Source: WHTX01 sp038255145
Lineage (GTDB): Bacteria > Actinomycetota > Acidimicrobiia > Acidimicrobiales > CAIXPF01
Direction of reading: 5' to 3'
DNA: 39,570 bases
Assembly (NCBI GenBank): GCA_038255145.1
Contig: JBBSLP010000058.1
Coordinates: 1-39,570 of the forward strand
Positions 1-8,259 of the stretch are shown one piece after another (position 1 is the stretch's first letter; each line of letters begins with the position of its first letter). Made by a program: the position numbers and the translations under genes. Below the pieces are notes generated by a model. It made no database searches and had not been told where the DNA came from. It worked only from the letters and a program-made list of their open reading frames with translations.

Positions 1-56
1 GGCCGTGTTCACGTAGGAGAAACGTGGGGTCCACGTAGCGGTCACGCGCCGGGCCT

Positions 57-72
57 ACGTTGCGCGCAACGT
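57..72. promoter_or_regulatory. 16-bp perfect palindrome upstream of phoH
   Basis: ACGTTGCGCGCAACGT reads the same on both strands. It lies 70 bp before the chosen PhoH start, in a non-coding leader that repeats ACGT-containing words (ACGTAG at about 11 and 33). It is a candidate operator for a dimeric regulator. If PhoH instead starts at the GTG at 71, the palindrome would overlap that start codon. No regulator can be named. Confidence 0.45.
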
Positions 73-142
73 GGCTTCTGGACCGGAGTGGGCGCGCAGG
101 CGGATGGTGCCCGACGGAGGCCGCCCGTACCTGGGGGTACCC

Positions 143-1480
143 ATGGATCAGGCTCCTGCTCTGCCGACGCGCGCGCTCGGTCTGGAGCCGCAGCGCCGGA
201 CCTACGTGGTCGACACGTCGGTGCTGCTGGCCGATCCCGAGGCCATCCGTCGCTTCCAGGAGCACGACGTGGTCGTGCCCGTGGTCGTGCTCGACGAGCT
301 CGAGGCCAAGCGCCACCACCCCGAGCTGGGCTGGGCCGCCCGCCGGGCCCTGCGCCTGCTCGAGCAGCTGCGGCTGAAGCACGGCGCCCTGGTCGAAGCG
401 GTGCCGGTCAACGATGCCGGCGGCACGTTCCGTCTCGAGCTCAACCACGCCGATGTGTCCGGGCTGCCCGAGTCCCTGCGGGGTTCGAGCAACGACCACC
501 GCATCCTGGCCGTGGCCCGCAACCTGGCCAACGAGGGCTGCGACGCCGTCGTCGTGTCCAAGGACCTGCCCCTGCGCCTGCGGGCCAGCCTGGCCGGGCT
601 CGGGGCCGAGGAGTACCGCAACGAGCTGGCCCAGGACTCGGGCTGGAGCGGGGTCGTCGAGCTCGAGGTGGACACCGCCGAGATCGACCGGCTCTACGAC
701 GACCGGGTCCTCGACCTGGCCGAGGCTCGTGACCTGCCGGCCAACGCCGGGCTGGCGCTGACCTCGGGGTCGCAGTCGGCCCTGGCCCGGGTCCACGGTG
801 ACAAGCGGGTCCACCTGGTGCGGGGCGACCGCACCCTGTTCGGGGTGCGGGGCCGGTCGGCCGAGCAGCGCATCGCCCTCGACCTGTTGTCGGACCCCGA
901 CGTGGGCATCGTGTCCCTGGGCGGGCGGGCGGGAACCGGCAAGAGCGTGCTGGCCCTGGCCGCCGGGCTCGAGGCCGTCTTCGAGCAGCGCACCCAGAAG
1001 CGGGTGGTCGTCTTCCGCCCCCTCTTCGCCGTGGGCGGTCAGGACCTGGGCTACCTGCCCGGGACCGAGGCCGAGAAGATGGCGCCGTGGGCCGCCGCCA
1101 CCTTCGACGCCCTCGAGGCCGTGGCCGGGGCCGAGGTCATGGCCGAGGTCAACGCCCGCCACCTGCTCGAGGTGTTGCCCCTGACCTACATCCGGGGTCG
1201 CAGCCTCACCGACACCTTCGTGATCATCGACGAGGCCCAGAACCTCGAGCGCGGCGTCCTGCTCACCGCCCTGTCCCGGCTGGGGGAGGGCAGCCGGGTC
1301 GTGCTCACCCACGACGTCGGCCAGCGGGACAACCTGCGGGTCGGGGTGCACGACGGCATCGTCTCCGTCATCGAATCCCTGCGGGGCCACCCCCTCTTCG
1401 GCCACGTCACCCTGACGCGATCCGAGCGCAGCCCCATCGCCGCCCTGGTCACGACGGTGCTGGAAGCGCCCTTCAGCTGA
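143..1480 (+). CDS. phoH2: PIN-PhoH protein (PhoH2-type RNA helicase/ribonuclease)
   Basis: About 445 aa. The N-terminal PIN nuclease domain opens with VVDTSVLLADP (acidic D24), and the C-terminal half is a PhoH P-loop ATPase with Walker A GRAGTGKS (about residues 261-268) and Walker B VIIDEAQN (about 360-367). This PIN-plus-PhoH order defines PhoH2; mycobacterial PhoH2 unwinds and cleaves RNA in an ATP-dependent way. The ATG at 143 was chosen because the conserved domain begins just after it and GGGGG lies 5 nt upstream. In-frame GTG 71 and ATG 104 are alternatives. Its stop overlaps the end of the convergent hydrolase gene by 8 bp. An antitoxin-like upstream partner, as in mycobacteria, would fall outside the window. 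Confidence 0.92.
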   Translation: MDQAPALPTRALGLEPQRRTYVVDTSVLLADPEAIRRFQEHDVVVPVVVLDELEAKRHHPELGWAARRALRLLEQLRLKHGALVEAVPVNDAGGTFRLELNHADVSGLPESLRGSSNDHRILAVARNLANEGCDAVVVSKDLPLRLRASLAGLGAEEYRNELAQDSGWSGVVELEVDTAEIDRLYDDRVLDLAEARDLPANAGLALTSGSQSALARVHGDKRVHLVRGDRTLFGVRGRSAEQRIALDLLSDPDVGIVSLGGRAGTGKSVLALAAGLEAVFEQRTQKRVVVFRPLFAVGGQDLGYLPGTEAEKMAPWAAATFDALEAVAGAEVMAEVNARHLLEVLPLTYIRGRSLTDTFVIIDEAQNLERGVLLTALSRLGEGSRVVLTHDVGQRDNLRVGVHDGIVSVIESLRGHPLFGHVTLTRSERSPIAALVTTVLEAPFS

Positions 1481-2381
1481 GTGGCCCCGGCTGGCCCTCA
1501 CCGTCTTCGTGCGCCCCGGCTCGGAGGAAGGCGGTGAGGGCCGCGGCGGTGGCCTCGGGGGCCTCTTCGGCCAGGAAGTGCCCACAGGGCAGGCTGGCCA
1601 CGGTCAGGTGGTCGGCCCACGCCCGCCACACCGCCTCCATGGCCGCGTTGCCCTTGGCGCCGCGGTCCCCCCACAGGGCCAGGGTGGGGCAGGTGATGCG
1701 GCGCCCCACCTCGCGGTCGGCCCGGTCGACGTCGACGTCGACGGTGGCGCCGGCCCGGTAGTCGTCGCAGGTGGCGGCCACGGTGGCCGGGTCGCGGAAG
1801 GCATCCACGTAGGCGGCCATGGCCTCGGCGTCGATGGCGGCGGCGTCGCCGGCCCAGCGCTCGATGAGCAGCCGGCAGAACCAGCCCGGATCCGCGGCGA
1901 TCAGGGTCTCGGGGATGGGGGAGGGTTGGGCCAGGAAGGGCCAGTGCCAGCTGCCCACGGTCTGGGTGCCGGTCATGCGCTCCCACTGCTCGACCGTGGG
2001 CATGATGTCGAGCACCGCCAGCCGGCTGACCCGCTCGGGGTGGTCGAGGGCGGTGCGGTAGGCGACCCGTGCCCCCCGGTCGTGGCCGACGACGGCAGCA
2101 CGCTCGTGGCCGAGGTGGTCGAGCAGGTCGACCACGTCGACGGCCATGGCCCGCTTGGCGTAGTCGCCGCCGACGGGCTTGGCCGAGCGGCCGTAGCCCC
2201 GCAGGTCGGGGCAGATCACGCTGAACCCCTCCGCCACCAGGGCCGGGGCCACCCGGTGCCAGCACACGTGGTGCTGCGGGTAGCCGTGCAGCAGCACCAC
2301 CGGTGGGCCCTCACCGGCCCGGCGGACGAACAGCGAGCTACCACCCACGTCGACCGTCTCGGCCGAGAAGCCCTCGAACAT
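1473..2381 (-). CDS. alpha/beta hydrolase, fluoroacetate (haloacetate) dehalogenase-like
   Basis: 302 aa alpha/beta hydrolase. The oxyanion segment is LLHGYP (31-36). The nucleophile elbow is GHDRG with Asp101, not Ser, as in haloalkane/haloacetate dehalogenases and epoxide hydrolases. Asp101-Arg102 with Arg105 reproduces the D-R-x-x-R signature that holds the carboxylate in fluoroacetate dehalogenases. His146-Trp147 followed by FLAQP matches the halide-binding segment, Asp125 fits the acid position, and the C-terminal CGHF supplies the catalytic His. The expected reaction is haloacetate to glycolate plus halide; the natural substrate is inferred. The ATG at 2381 starts right before the fold; the frame stays open further upstream only because stops are rare at this G+C. 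The trypsin-like gene lies 34 bp upstream on the same strand, so co-transcription is likely. Confidence 0.85.
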   Translation of the reverse strand: MFEGFSAETVDVGGSSLFVRRAGEGPPVVLLHGYPQHHVCWHRVAPALVAEGFSVICPDLRGYGRSAKPVGGDYAKRAMAVDVVDLLDHLGHERAAVVGHDRGARVAYRTALDHPERVSRLAVLDIMPTVEQWERMTGTQTVGSWHWPFLAQPSPIPETLIAADPGWFCRLLIERWAGDAAAIDAEAMAAYVDAFRDPATVAATCDDYRAGATVDVDVDRADREVGRRITCPTLALWGDRGAKGNAAMEAVWRAWADHLTVASLPCGHFLAEEAPEATAAALTAFLRAGAHEDGEGQPGPLS

Positions 2382-2415
2382 GGGCCCACCCTGGCACGCC
2401 AGGGGCGGGATCTGC

Positions 2416-3441
2416 TCAGGCGGTGGACGCCGGCCCTGCGGCCGCGGCCTGCGACAGCAGGGCGGTGTAGTCCACGGCCCGCAGCTCGGGCCCCCACAGG
2501 TTGATCCCGTAGGCCCGGCCACCGCTGCTGTCCTCGGCCACCAGCCCGATGGTCGAGTTGACCGAGATGACGGCGACACCGGCATCGTCGCGGGCCAGGG
2601 CGGGCCCGCCACTCATGCCGCCGTTGGTGGTGCACCCCCAACCCATCTGCCGCCGGCCCGTGTCCCAGGTGAACAGGGCGGCCTGGTCGGACCGACAGAA
2701 CCAGGGACGGCAGCGCTCCCCGGTGCACGCCGAGGCGAAGATGCCCTCGGCCGGGTAGCCCATCGACGTGCGGACCAGGGCCTGGTCGGCCACGTCGAGT
2801 GCGACGGGCAGCACCCCGACCACGTCACCCGCCGCCCGGCCCTGGTCGTCGGGTTCGAGGCGGACGAGGGCGAAATCGACCTGGGGGGCCGAATCGACCA
2901 GGGTGTCGTACTCGGCGGGGTGCACGGCCACCGTGCCGATCCACTGACCCCGGGCGTGGTCCCCGTACTGGCCGGCGTAGAAGGCCCAGCCGTCGAAACC
3001 GACGACGCAGTGGGCCGCGGTGAGGACGAGGGTGGGGGCCACCAGGGTGGCGGTGCACGTCGCCGCGGCCGAGTAGCCCTCGGTGGCCCGGTCGAACAGG
3101 ATCAACCGCCCCACCTGCGGGGGGAGGTCGACCTCGTCGAGGTAGCCCTCGACCAGCACGGGGAAGGCGGGTTGGGGCACAGACAGGGCCGGGGCCAGGT
3201 CGGTGGCGGGCACGACGAAGGCCAGGGGTGAAAGGGCGGCGGGGGGTTGCAGGGCGGCGGCGCTTGCCGCGGCGGCCAGTAGGGCCAGGTCGGAGCGGGC
3301 CCCACCCCCCTCGGCTCCCGTCGCCCCCTCGGCCCGGCCCACCCGGCTGCCCGCCACCGCGGCCAGCACGGCGGCCACGAGCACGGCCGAGATCACGACA
3401 CCGGTGGGCGTTCGCCGAAGGGAGCGCCGCAGCAGGGTCAT
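2416..3441 (-). CDS. secreted/anchored trypsin-like serine protease
   Basis: 341 aa with a short basic N-terminus (RRSLRR) and a hydrophobic segment at about 14-31, so it is exported or membrane-anchored, followed by a low-complexity linker to about residue 90. The chymotrypsin-fold triad is intact: His144 in LTAAHC, Asp189 in VDFALV and Ser277 in GMSGGP. Cysteines at 129/145 and in the 239-270 region could form disulfides typical of secreted S1 proteases. GAGGAA lies a few bases before the ATG. It precedes the dehalogenase gene by 34 bp. The substrate is unknown. Unlike the PDZ protein at 27.4-28.7 kb, this one should be active. Confidence 0.85.
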   Translation of the reverse strand: MTLLRRSLRRTPTGVVISAVLVAAVLAAVAGSRVGRAEGATGAEGGGARSDLALLAAAASAAALQPPAALSPLAFVVPATDLAPALSVPQPAFPVLVEGYLDEVDLPPQVGRLILFDRATEGYSAAATCTATLVAPTLVLTAAHCVVGFDGWAFYAGQYGDHARGQWIGTVAVHPAEYDTLVDSAPQVDFALVRLEPDDQGRAAGDVVGVLPVALDVADQALVRTSMGYPAEGIFASACTGERCRPWFCRSDQAALFTWDTGRRQMGWGCTTNGGMSGGPALARDDAGVAVISVNSTIGLVAEDSSGGRAYGINLWGPELRAVDYTALLSQAAAAGPASTA

Positions 3442-3518
3442 GGTTCCTCACAGGTGTCGCGGGTGGCCGCTCGGGGTGGGCGGCGCGCTTTGCTGCGCGC
3501 GCAACCAGCTTGCCCGGT

Positions 3519-4742
3519 TCAGTCCCGTTCCTGAGGGATCTCCCTGCCATCGCCGCGATCGGCGAGGAGCACGGCCTGGGACAGGTCGAGCTCGTCGTGG
3601 TCGGCCGAGGCCAGTTCGGTGAGCAGGTCGGCGGTGCGGCGGGGGTGGCGGTCGTTGTCGAACAGGCCGCGTTGGAGGCTGAAGCCGGCCCGTCCCTCGT
3701 AGCCGTCGATGGCGGGCTCGGCGAACCACCCCCGCAGGTCGACGCCGTCGTCGATGGCGTCGGCCACCTCTTCGGCCACCCGGCCCAGCTCCTCGGGCGA
3801 GTCCACGTGCTGGCCGAGCACGACGATGGGCCGCTCCGGGCCCTCCTCGGCGGCCCGGCGCACCAGGGCGCCGATGTCCTCGGGGGCCCGGCTCGTCTTC
3901 CACCCACCGGTGCCGTCCACGGTGACCCGGTCCTCGATGGTCACCCCGAGGATGTCGAAGGCCTCCTGGTGCACGGCCACCTGGTGGGCGGGTTGGCCGA
4001 TGACCTCGAGCACCCCGTCGCGGAACGGCGCCGTCCACACCCACTGCTGACCGTCCACGACGCGGGCCTCGCCCCGGGCCCGGACGTCCTCGGGGGCGGG
4101 CCGGATCTCGGCCAGGTCGTAGCAGGTGGCCACGGGACGGGTGCCCCGCAGCACCCGCCAGGCCTCGAGCGCCCCCAGGTGCAGGCCGGCCAGGGCCTCG
4201 GTGAAGCGGGCCGGGTCCTGGCGACCGGGTGGGGCCGTGCCGATGAGGTAGCCGGCCCGGGCCAGGCGCAGGGGTCGGGCGATGGGCACCCAGGCGTGGA
4301 CCAGGTCGCCGAAGAGCTCGGCGCAGCGCTCCACGTGGCGGGGCCAGAGGTAGGAGCGGGTGCGACGGTCTCGGAAGCCGCGCTCGTCGAGGCTGAACCA
4401 CCCGGGCATCGAGCGGTCGACCAGGGTGGCCCACACGGCCAGGCCGGCATCGGCGGCGGCGCCGAGCACCGACTGGTAGTGCTCCACCGCCCAGGCGTCG
4501 ACCACGTCGTTGGAGGGCTCGATGCGGGCCCAGTCCAGGGTGAGGCGGACGTGGGCCAGCTTGTGGTGGGCGAACAACCGCAGGTCGTCGCGGTAGTTGA
4601 CCCCGAAGCCCGAGCCTTCGGCCGAGTGGGGGGCCAGGCGGATGTCCTCCCAGTGGCGCCAGTCGCTGGCCGGGGCCGCGCCCTCGGCCTGCTGGGCCGA
4701 GAAGGCCACGCCCCAGGCGAAGGGCTCACGAGGTGTCGTCAC
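3519..4742 (-). CDS. GH1-fold protein lacking both catalytic glutamates
   Basis: 407 aa, close to family size (about 440-450). The glycoside hydrolase family 1 pattern is recognisable along its length: FAWGVAFSAQQAEG (8-21), VRLTLDWARIEP (65-76), MPGWF (112-116), and a C-terminal DGVDLRGWF (332-340) with GFSLQRGL (353-360) matching the family's 'DGVDVRGYF...GYSKRFGL' end. The acid/base motif NEP is ARP (155-157) and the nucleophile motif TENG is replaced around VLGQHVD (308-314). A His normally in the third strand is also missing. It therefore looks like a non-hydrolytic GH1 homologue, perhaps a binding or scaffold protein (inference). The GTG start at 4742 has TAGCGT 6 nt upstream, so it is probably translated from a leaderless mRNA. 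Confidence 0.75.
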   Translation of the reverse strand: MTTPREPFAWGVAFSAQQAEGAAPASDWRHWEDIRLAPHSAEGSGFGVNYRDDLRLFAHHKLAHVRLTLDWARIEPSNDVVDAWAVEHYQSVLGAAADAGLAVWATLVDRSMPGWFSLDERGFRDRRTRSYLWPRHVERCAELFGDLVHAWVPIARPLRLARAGYLIGTAPPGRQDPARFTEALAGLHLGALEAWRVLRGTRPVATCYDLAEIRPAPEDVRARGEARVVDGQQWVWTAPFRDGVLEVIGQPAHQVAVHQEAFDILGVTIEDRVTVDGTGGWKTSRAPEDIGALVRRAAEEGPERPIVVLGQHVDSPEELGRVAEEVADAIDDGVDLRGWFAEPAIDGYEGRAGFSLQRGLFDNDRHPRRTADLLTELASADHDELDLSQAVLLADRGDGREIPQERD

Positions 4743-4748
4743 ACCCGA

Positions 4749-4754
4749 ACGCTA
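4749..4754 (-). promoter_or_regulatory. -10 element, leaderless promoter of the GH1-like gene
   Basis: TAGCGT on the minus strand, 6 nt before the GTG start, with no Shine-Dalgarno between them. Confidence 0.5.
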
Positions 4755-4813
4755 CCGGCCGCCTGCGGGCCGGTTCCGTGGCTCGACACAACTGGTCGGC
4801 CGTGACGGCCGCC

Positions 4814-4862
4814 GTGGGGTAGGGGCCCCACGTTGCGGAGGAGGATGGGGTTGGGGCCCCAT
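4814..4862. terminator. two tandem GC-rich hairpins with a compensated base pair
   Basis: Two near-identical hairpins: GTGGGG/CCCCAC (4814-4831) and ATGGGG/CCCCAT (4845-4862), each with a six-base loop ending in GGGG. The outermost pair changes from G-C to A-T on both arms, which keeps the stem. They begin 11 bp past the DUF445 stop codon (minus strand), so they may terminate that transcript, but there is no T-run. Confidence 0.45.
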
Positions 4863-4872
4863 CCGGGCCATT

Positions 4873-6141
4873 TCACAGGAACCGGGACACGGTGTGGATC
4901 AGCAGGCCGGCCAGGCCGCCCACCAGGGTGCCGTTGATGCGGATGAACTGCAGGTCCCGTCCGACCTGGAGCTCGATGCGCCGCGACGCCTCGTCGGGGT
5001 CCCAGCGGTCCACGGTGCTGGAGATGAGCTCGGCCACCTGGTGGCGCTCCTGCTCCACCACGTACACCGCGGCCGATTCGATCCACCGGTCGACCTTGCC
5101 CTGGAGCTCGGCGTCGTCGGCCAGGGCATGGCCCAGGCTGACCGCGGCCTGCTCGATGCGCTGGCGCAACTCGGAGCCGGGGTCCTCGGCCTGCTTCTGC
5201 AGGGTGACCTTGAGGTCGGACCACAGCGATGCCGTCCACCGGGCCACGGCGGGGTGGCGCAGCATCTCCTCCTTCCACTGCTCCCCCCGGGCGATGAGCT
5301 CGGGGTCTTCCTGCAGGCGGCGGGCGAGCTCGGCGGCCCGGTCGTCGAGGTAGCGGCGGAACTCGTGGTCGGGGTCGGCGGACACCTCGACGAGGAAGGC
5401 GCGGATGCCGCTGTAGAGCTTGGTGAAGATGCGGTCGTCGATGGGCTCGGGCACCCACCAAGGCGACTCCCGCCCGAAGCGGGACCGCAGCACCTCGCGC
5501 TGGCTGTCCACGAAGTTCAGGGCCGAGGCCAGGGCGGCGTCGACCATCTCACGATGACGGCCCTCGGCGGTGGCGATCTCCAGCACCCGGCCGGCCAGGG
5601 GGGCGGCCTGGACGCGGCGCAACCGGCCCACCAGGCCCGACTCGATGGCGCTCTGCACGTCCTCGTCCTTGAGCACCTCGGCCGCGCCCGCCAGCGCCGT
5701 GCTGGCGTGGCGGGCCACCACGGTGGCGCTACCGGGGGACAGCAGCCACGCCGCCGCCCGCTGGGCCACCCGGGCCTGGCGGATCTTGTCGGCGATGATG
5801 GGACCGGCCAGGAAGTTGTCCTCGACGAAGCTGCCCAGGCTCTGGCCCAGCTGGTTCTTGCGGGTGGGGATGATGGCCGTGTGGGGCACGGGGATGCCCA
5901 GGGGGTGGCGGAAGAGCGCCGTCACCGCGAACCAGTCGGCCAGGCCACCGACCATGGCCGCCTCGGCCGTGGCCCGGATGTACCCCAGCCAGCCGTGCTC
6001 CTCCTCGAAGATCCGGGCTACGACGAAGATGGCGGCGGCCACCACCAGCAGCCCCGTGGCCTGCAGCTTCATCCGCCGTAGCTGGGACCGCCGGGCCTCC
6101 TCGTCTCCCAGGGAGGGAAGGGGGGCGACGGCGTGGGGCAC
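4873..6141 (-). CDS. DUF445 family membrane protein
   Basis: About 422 aa. A hydrophobic segment follows an RRMKLQATG start-like motif (about residues 31-42), then GGLADWFAVTALFRHPLG and AIIPTRKNQLG, the hallmark N-terminal motifs of DUF445 proteins, then a long helical region and a C-terminal hydrophobic anchor (GGLAGLLIHTV). This gives a membrane protein with a large helical middle. Family function is unknown. The GTG at 6141 was chosen because related proteins carry the EEARR...RRMK segment before the first membrane helix and TATCGT lies 8 nt upstream; the ATG at 6072 would drop that segment. It is divergent from the VWA gene. Confidence 0.8.
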   Translation of the reverse strand: MPHAVAPLPSLGDEEARRSQLRRMKLQATGLLVVAAAIFVVARIFEEEHGWLGYIRATAEAAMVGGLADWFAVTALFRHPLGIPVPHTAIIPTRKNQLGQSLGSFVEDNFLAGPIIADKIRQARVAQRAAAWLLSPGSATVVARHASTALAGAAEVLKDEDVQSAIESGLVGRLRRVQAAPLAGRVLEIATAEGRHREMVDAALASALNFVDSQREVLRSRFGRESPWWVPEPIDDRIFTKLYSGIRAFLVEVSADPDHEFRRYLDDRAAELARRLQEDPELIARGEQWKEEMLRHPAVARWTASLWSDLKVTLQKQAEDPGSELRQRIEQAAVSLGHALADDAELQGKVDRWIESAAVYVVEQERHQVAELISSTVDRWDPDEASRRIELQVGRDLQFIRINGTLVGGLAGLLIHTVSRFL

Positions 6142-6149
6142 GGCCGCCC

Positions 6150-6155
6150 ACGATA
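6150..6155 (-). promoter_or_regulatory. -10 element of the DUF445 gene
   Basis: TATCGT on the minus strand, 8 nt before the GTG at 6141, with no clear ribosome binding site; a probable leaderless start. Confidence 0.35.
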
Positions 6156-6207
6156 GGGCGGGTGCCCGGGGTCGCGGCCCACGCGGCACAGCCCGGGGAC
6201 CGACCAC

Positions 6208-6213
6208 TAGCCT
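6208..6213 (+). promoter_or_regulatory. -10 element, leaderless promoter of the VWA gene
   Basis: TAGCCT followed by six bases (TCCCCC) and the ATG at 6220. There is no purine-rich Shine-Dalgarno. Confidence 0.5.
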
Positions 6214-6219
6214 TCCCCC

Positions 6220-8235
6220 ATGGGGCGCTCGCGGTTCTTGTACTCCCGCTGGGATGGCACGCAGGCCGGCTTCGAGCTGACCGCCGAGGAGGTCCTCGGT
6301 GAGATCACCGACGACCTGCTGTACCACGGTGACCTGAACGCCGCCCTGCGGCGCATGATGCAGTCGGGGTTCGAGACGCCCGACGGCGAGCGCATGCAGG
6401 GGCTGCGCGAGATGCTGGAGAACCTGCGGCGCCGTCGACGCGACCAGCTCGAGCGCCACGACCTCGGTGGGGTCTACGACGACATCGCCCAGGAGCTGCG
6501 CGACGTCGTCGAGACCGAGCGCGAGGCCATCGAGGACCGCCTCGACCAGGCGGCCGAGACCGGCGACCAGCGCCAGAAGGACGTCACCGAGGAGTCCATG
6601 GCCGAGCGGAACTTCCAGCTCGACATGCTCCCGCCCGACCTGGCCGGCCAGGTCAAGGAGCTGCAGAACTACGACTTCGTCTCCCAGGAGGCGCAGCAGC
6701 GCTTCGAGGAGCTGATCGACAAGCTCCGCCAGCAGATGATGCAGGCCCAGGTGAACCAGATGTCGGGGGCGATGGAGAACGTCTCCCCCGAGCAGATGCA
6801 GCGCATGAAGGACATGCTGTCCGAGCTGAACAACCTGCTCGACCAGAAGAACCGGGGCGAGGACACCCAGCAGTCCTTCGACGAGTTCATGCAGCGCTTC
6901 GGGGACTTCTTCCCGGAGAACCCCCAGAACGTCGACGAGCTGCTCGAGATCATGGCCCAGCGCATGGCGGCCATGCAGGCCATGTTGAACTCGATGACGC
7001 CCGAGCAGCGGGCCCAGCTCCAGAGCCTGTCCGACCAGCTGCTCGAGGACATGGACCTGCGCTGGCAGCTCGAGCAGCTGGGGGGGAACCTGCGCCAGGC
7101 CTTCCCCGACGCCGGCTGGGAGCGCCAGTACAACTTCTCCGGCCAGGACCCGCTGAACTTCGGCGGGGCCGCCCAGATGATGCAGGAGCTGGGCGACATG
7201 GACCAGCTCGAGAACCTGCTGCGCGGCGCCACCAGCCCCGGTGCCCTGGCCGAGGTCGACATCGACCGGGCCCGTGAGCTGCTGGGCGAGGACGCGGCCC
7301 GCTCCCTCGAGCGCATGGCCGAGGTGGCCAAGATGCTCGAAGAGGCCGGCCTCATCGACCGCAAGTCCGACGGCCGCCTCGAGCTCACCCCCCGGGGCAT
7401 CCGCCGCATCGGTCAGAACGCGCTGTCGGACCTGTTCAAGAAGCTGAACATGGACCAGGTCGGCCGGCACCAGATGGAGAAGCAGGGCTGGGGCCACGAG
7501 CGGGAGTACTCGACCAAGCCCTACGAGTGGGGCGATCCGTTCAACCTCGACATCCAGCAGACCATGCGCAACGCCGTGCGCCGCTCGGGGGCGGGGACCC
7601 CGGTGCGGCTGACGCCCGACGACTTCGAGGTCGAGCGCACCGAGCACCTGGTGCGCCAGTCGACGGTGCTGATGTTGGACCTGTCGCTGTCCATGCCCAT
7701 GCGCGACAACTTCCTGCCGGCCAAGAAGGTCGCCATGGCCCTGCACTCGCTGATCTCGTCCCAGTACCCCCGGGACTACCTGGGTCTGGTCGGCTTCTCG
7801 TCGGTGGCCCGGGAGTTCAAGGCCAACGAGCTGCCCGAGGTGTCGTGGGATTACGTCTACGGCACCAACATGCAGCACGGCCTAGCCATCTCCCGCCAGC
7901 TGCTGGCCCGCCAGACCGGCACCAAGCAGATCATCATGATCACGGACGGCGAGCCCACCGCCCACATCGAGGACGACGGCACCCCGTACTTCGCCTACCC
8001 ACCCGAGCAGGAGACGATCCGTCGGACCCTGCGTGAGGTGGCCCGGTGCACCAACGACGGCATCGTCATCAACACCTTCATGCTCGACGCCACCAGCTAC
8101 CTGAAGCAGTTCATCGAGAAGGTGGCGGAGATGAACCGGGGTCGGGCCTTCTTCACCACCCCCGAGACCCTGGGCGACTACGTGCTGGTGGACTTCATCG
8201 ACCAGAAGCGCAAGCTCATCGGCGGTCGCCGCTGA
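6220..8235 (+). CDS. VWA-domain protein with long Met/Gln-rich helical N-terminus
   Basis: 671 aa. Residues 1 to about 440 are charged and helical, unusually rich in Met and Gln (for example 'QMMQAQVNQM' and 'RMAAMQAM'). The C-terminal von Willebrand A domain has a complete MIDAS: D487-L-S489-L-S491, Thr549 in YGTNM and Asp576 in ITDGEP, so metal binding is expected. Proteins of this shape usually work with a MoxR or Mg-chelatase-type AAA+ ATPase; none is encoded here. It is probably cytosolic, as no signal peptide is visible. The start is fixed by the leaderless -10 six bases upstream. It converges on the macrodomain gene with a 24-bp gap. The function is unknown beyond a chelatase/MoxR-like assembly role (inference). 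Confidence 0.85.
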   Translation: MGRSRFLYSRWDGTQAGFELTAEEVLGEITDDLLYHGDLNAALRRMMQSGFETPDGERMQGLREMLENLRRRRRDQLERHDLGGVYDDIAQELRDVVETEREAIEDRLDQAAETGDQRQKDVTEESMAERNFQLDMLPPDLAGQVKELQNYDFVSQEAQQRFEELIDKLRQQMMQAQVNQMSGAMENVSPEQMQRMKDMLSELNNLLDQKNRGEDTQQSFDEFMQRFGDFFPENPQNVDELLEIMAQRMAAMQAMLNSMTPEQRAQLQSLSDQLLEDMDLRWQLEQLGGNLRQAFPDAGWERQYNFSGQDPLNFGGAAQMMQELGDMDQLENLLRGATSPGALAEVDIDRARELLGEDAARSLERMAEVAKMLEEAGLIDRKSDGRLELTPRGIRRIGQNALSDLFKKLNMDQVGRHQMEKQGWGHEREYSTKPYEWGDPFNLDIQQTMRNAVRRSGAGTPVRLTPDDFEVERTEHLVRQSTVLMLDLSLSMPMRDNFLPAKKVAMALHSLISSQYPRDYLGLVGFSSVAREFKANELPEVSWDYVYGTNMQHGLAISRQLLARQTGTKQIIMITDGEPTAHIEDDGTPYFAYPPEQETIRRTLREVARCTNDGIVINTFMLDATSYLKQFIEKVAEMNRGRAFFTTPETLGDYVLVDFIDQKRKLIGGRR

Positions 8236-8259
8236 GCCGCGAGGTTCAGTGGGTGAGGT

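Noticed and set aside
7..46. PHO-box-like words (GTTCACG, GTCCACG, GGTCACG) at 11- or 22-bp spacing before phoH
   Set aside because: Each unit has one or two mismatches and one unit of the phase is missing; not convincing next to the exact repeat at 19250-19267.
4873..7878. A 1000-codon open frame on the minus strand running through DUF445 and antisense to the VWA gene
   Set aside because: Only the first part (to 6141) matches a family. The rest is a frame shadow of the VWA gene, Val/Leu/His-rich and without recognisable motifs.
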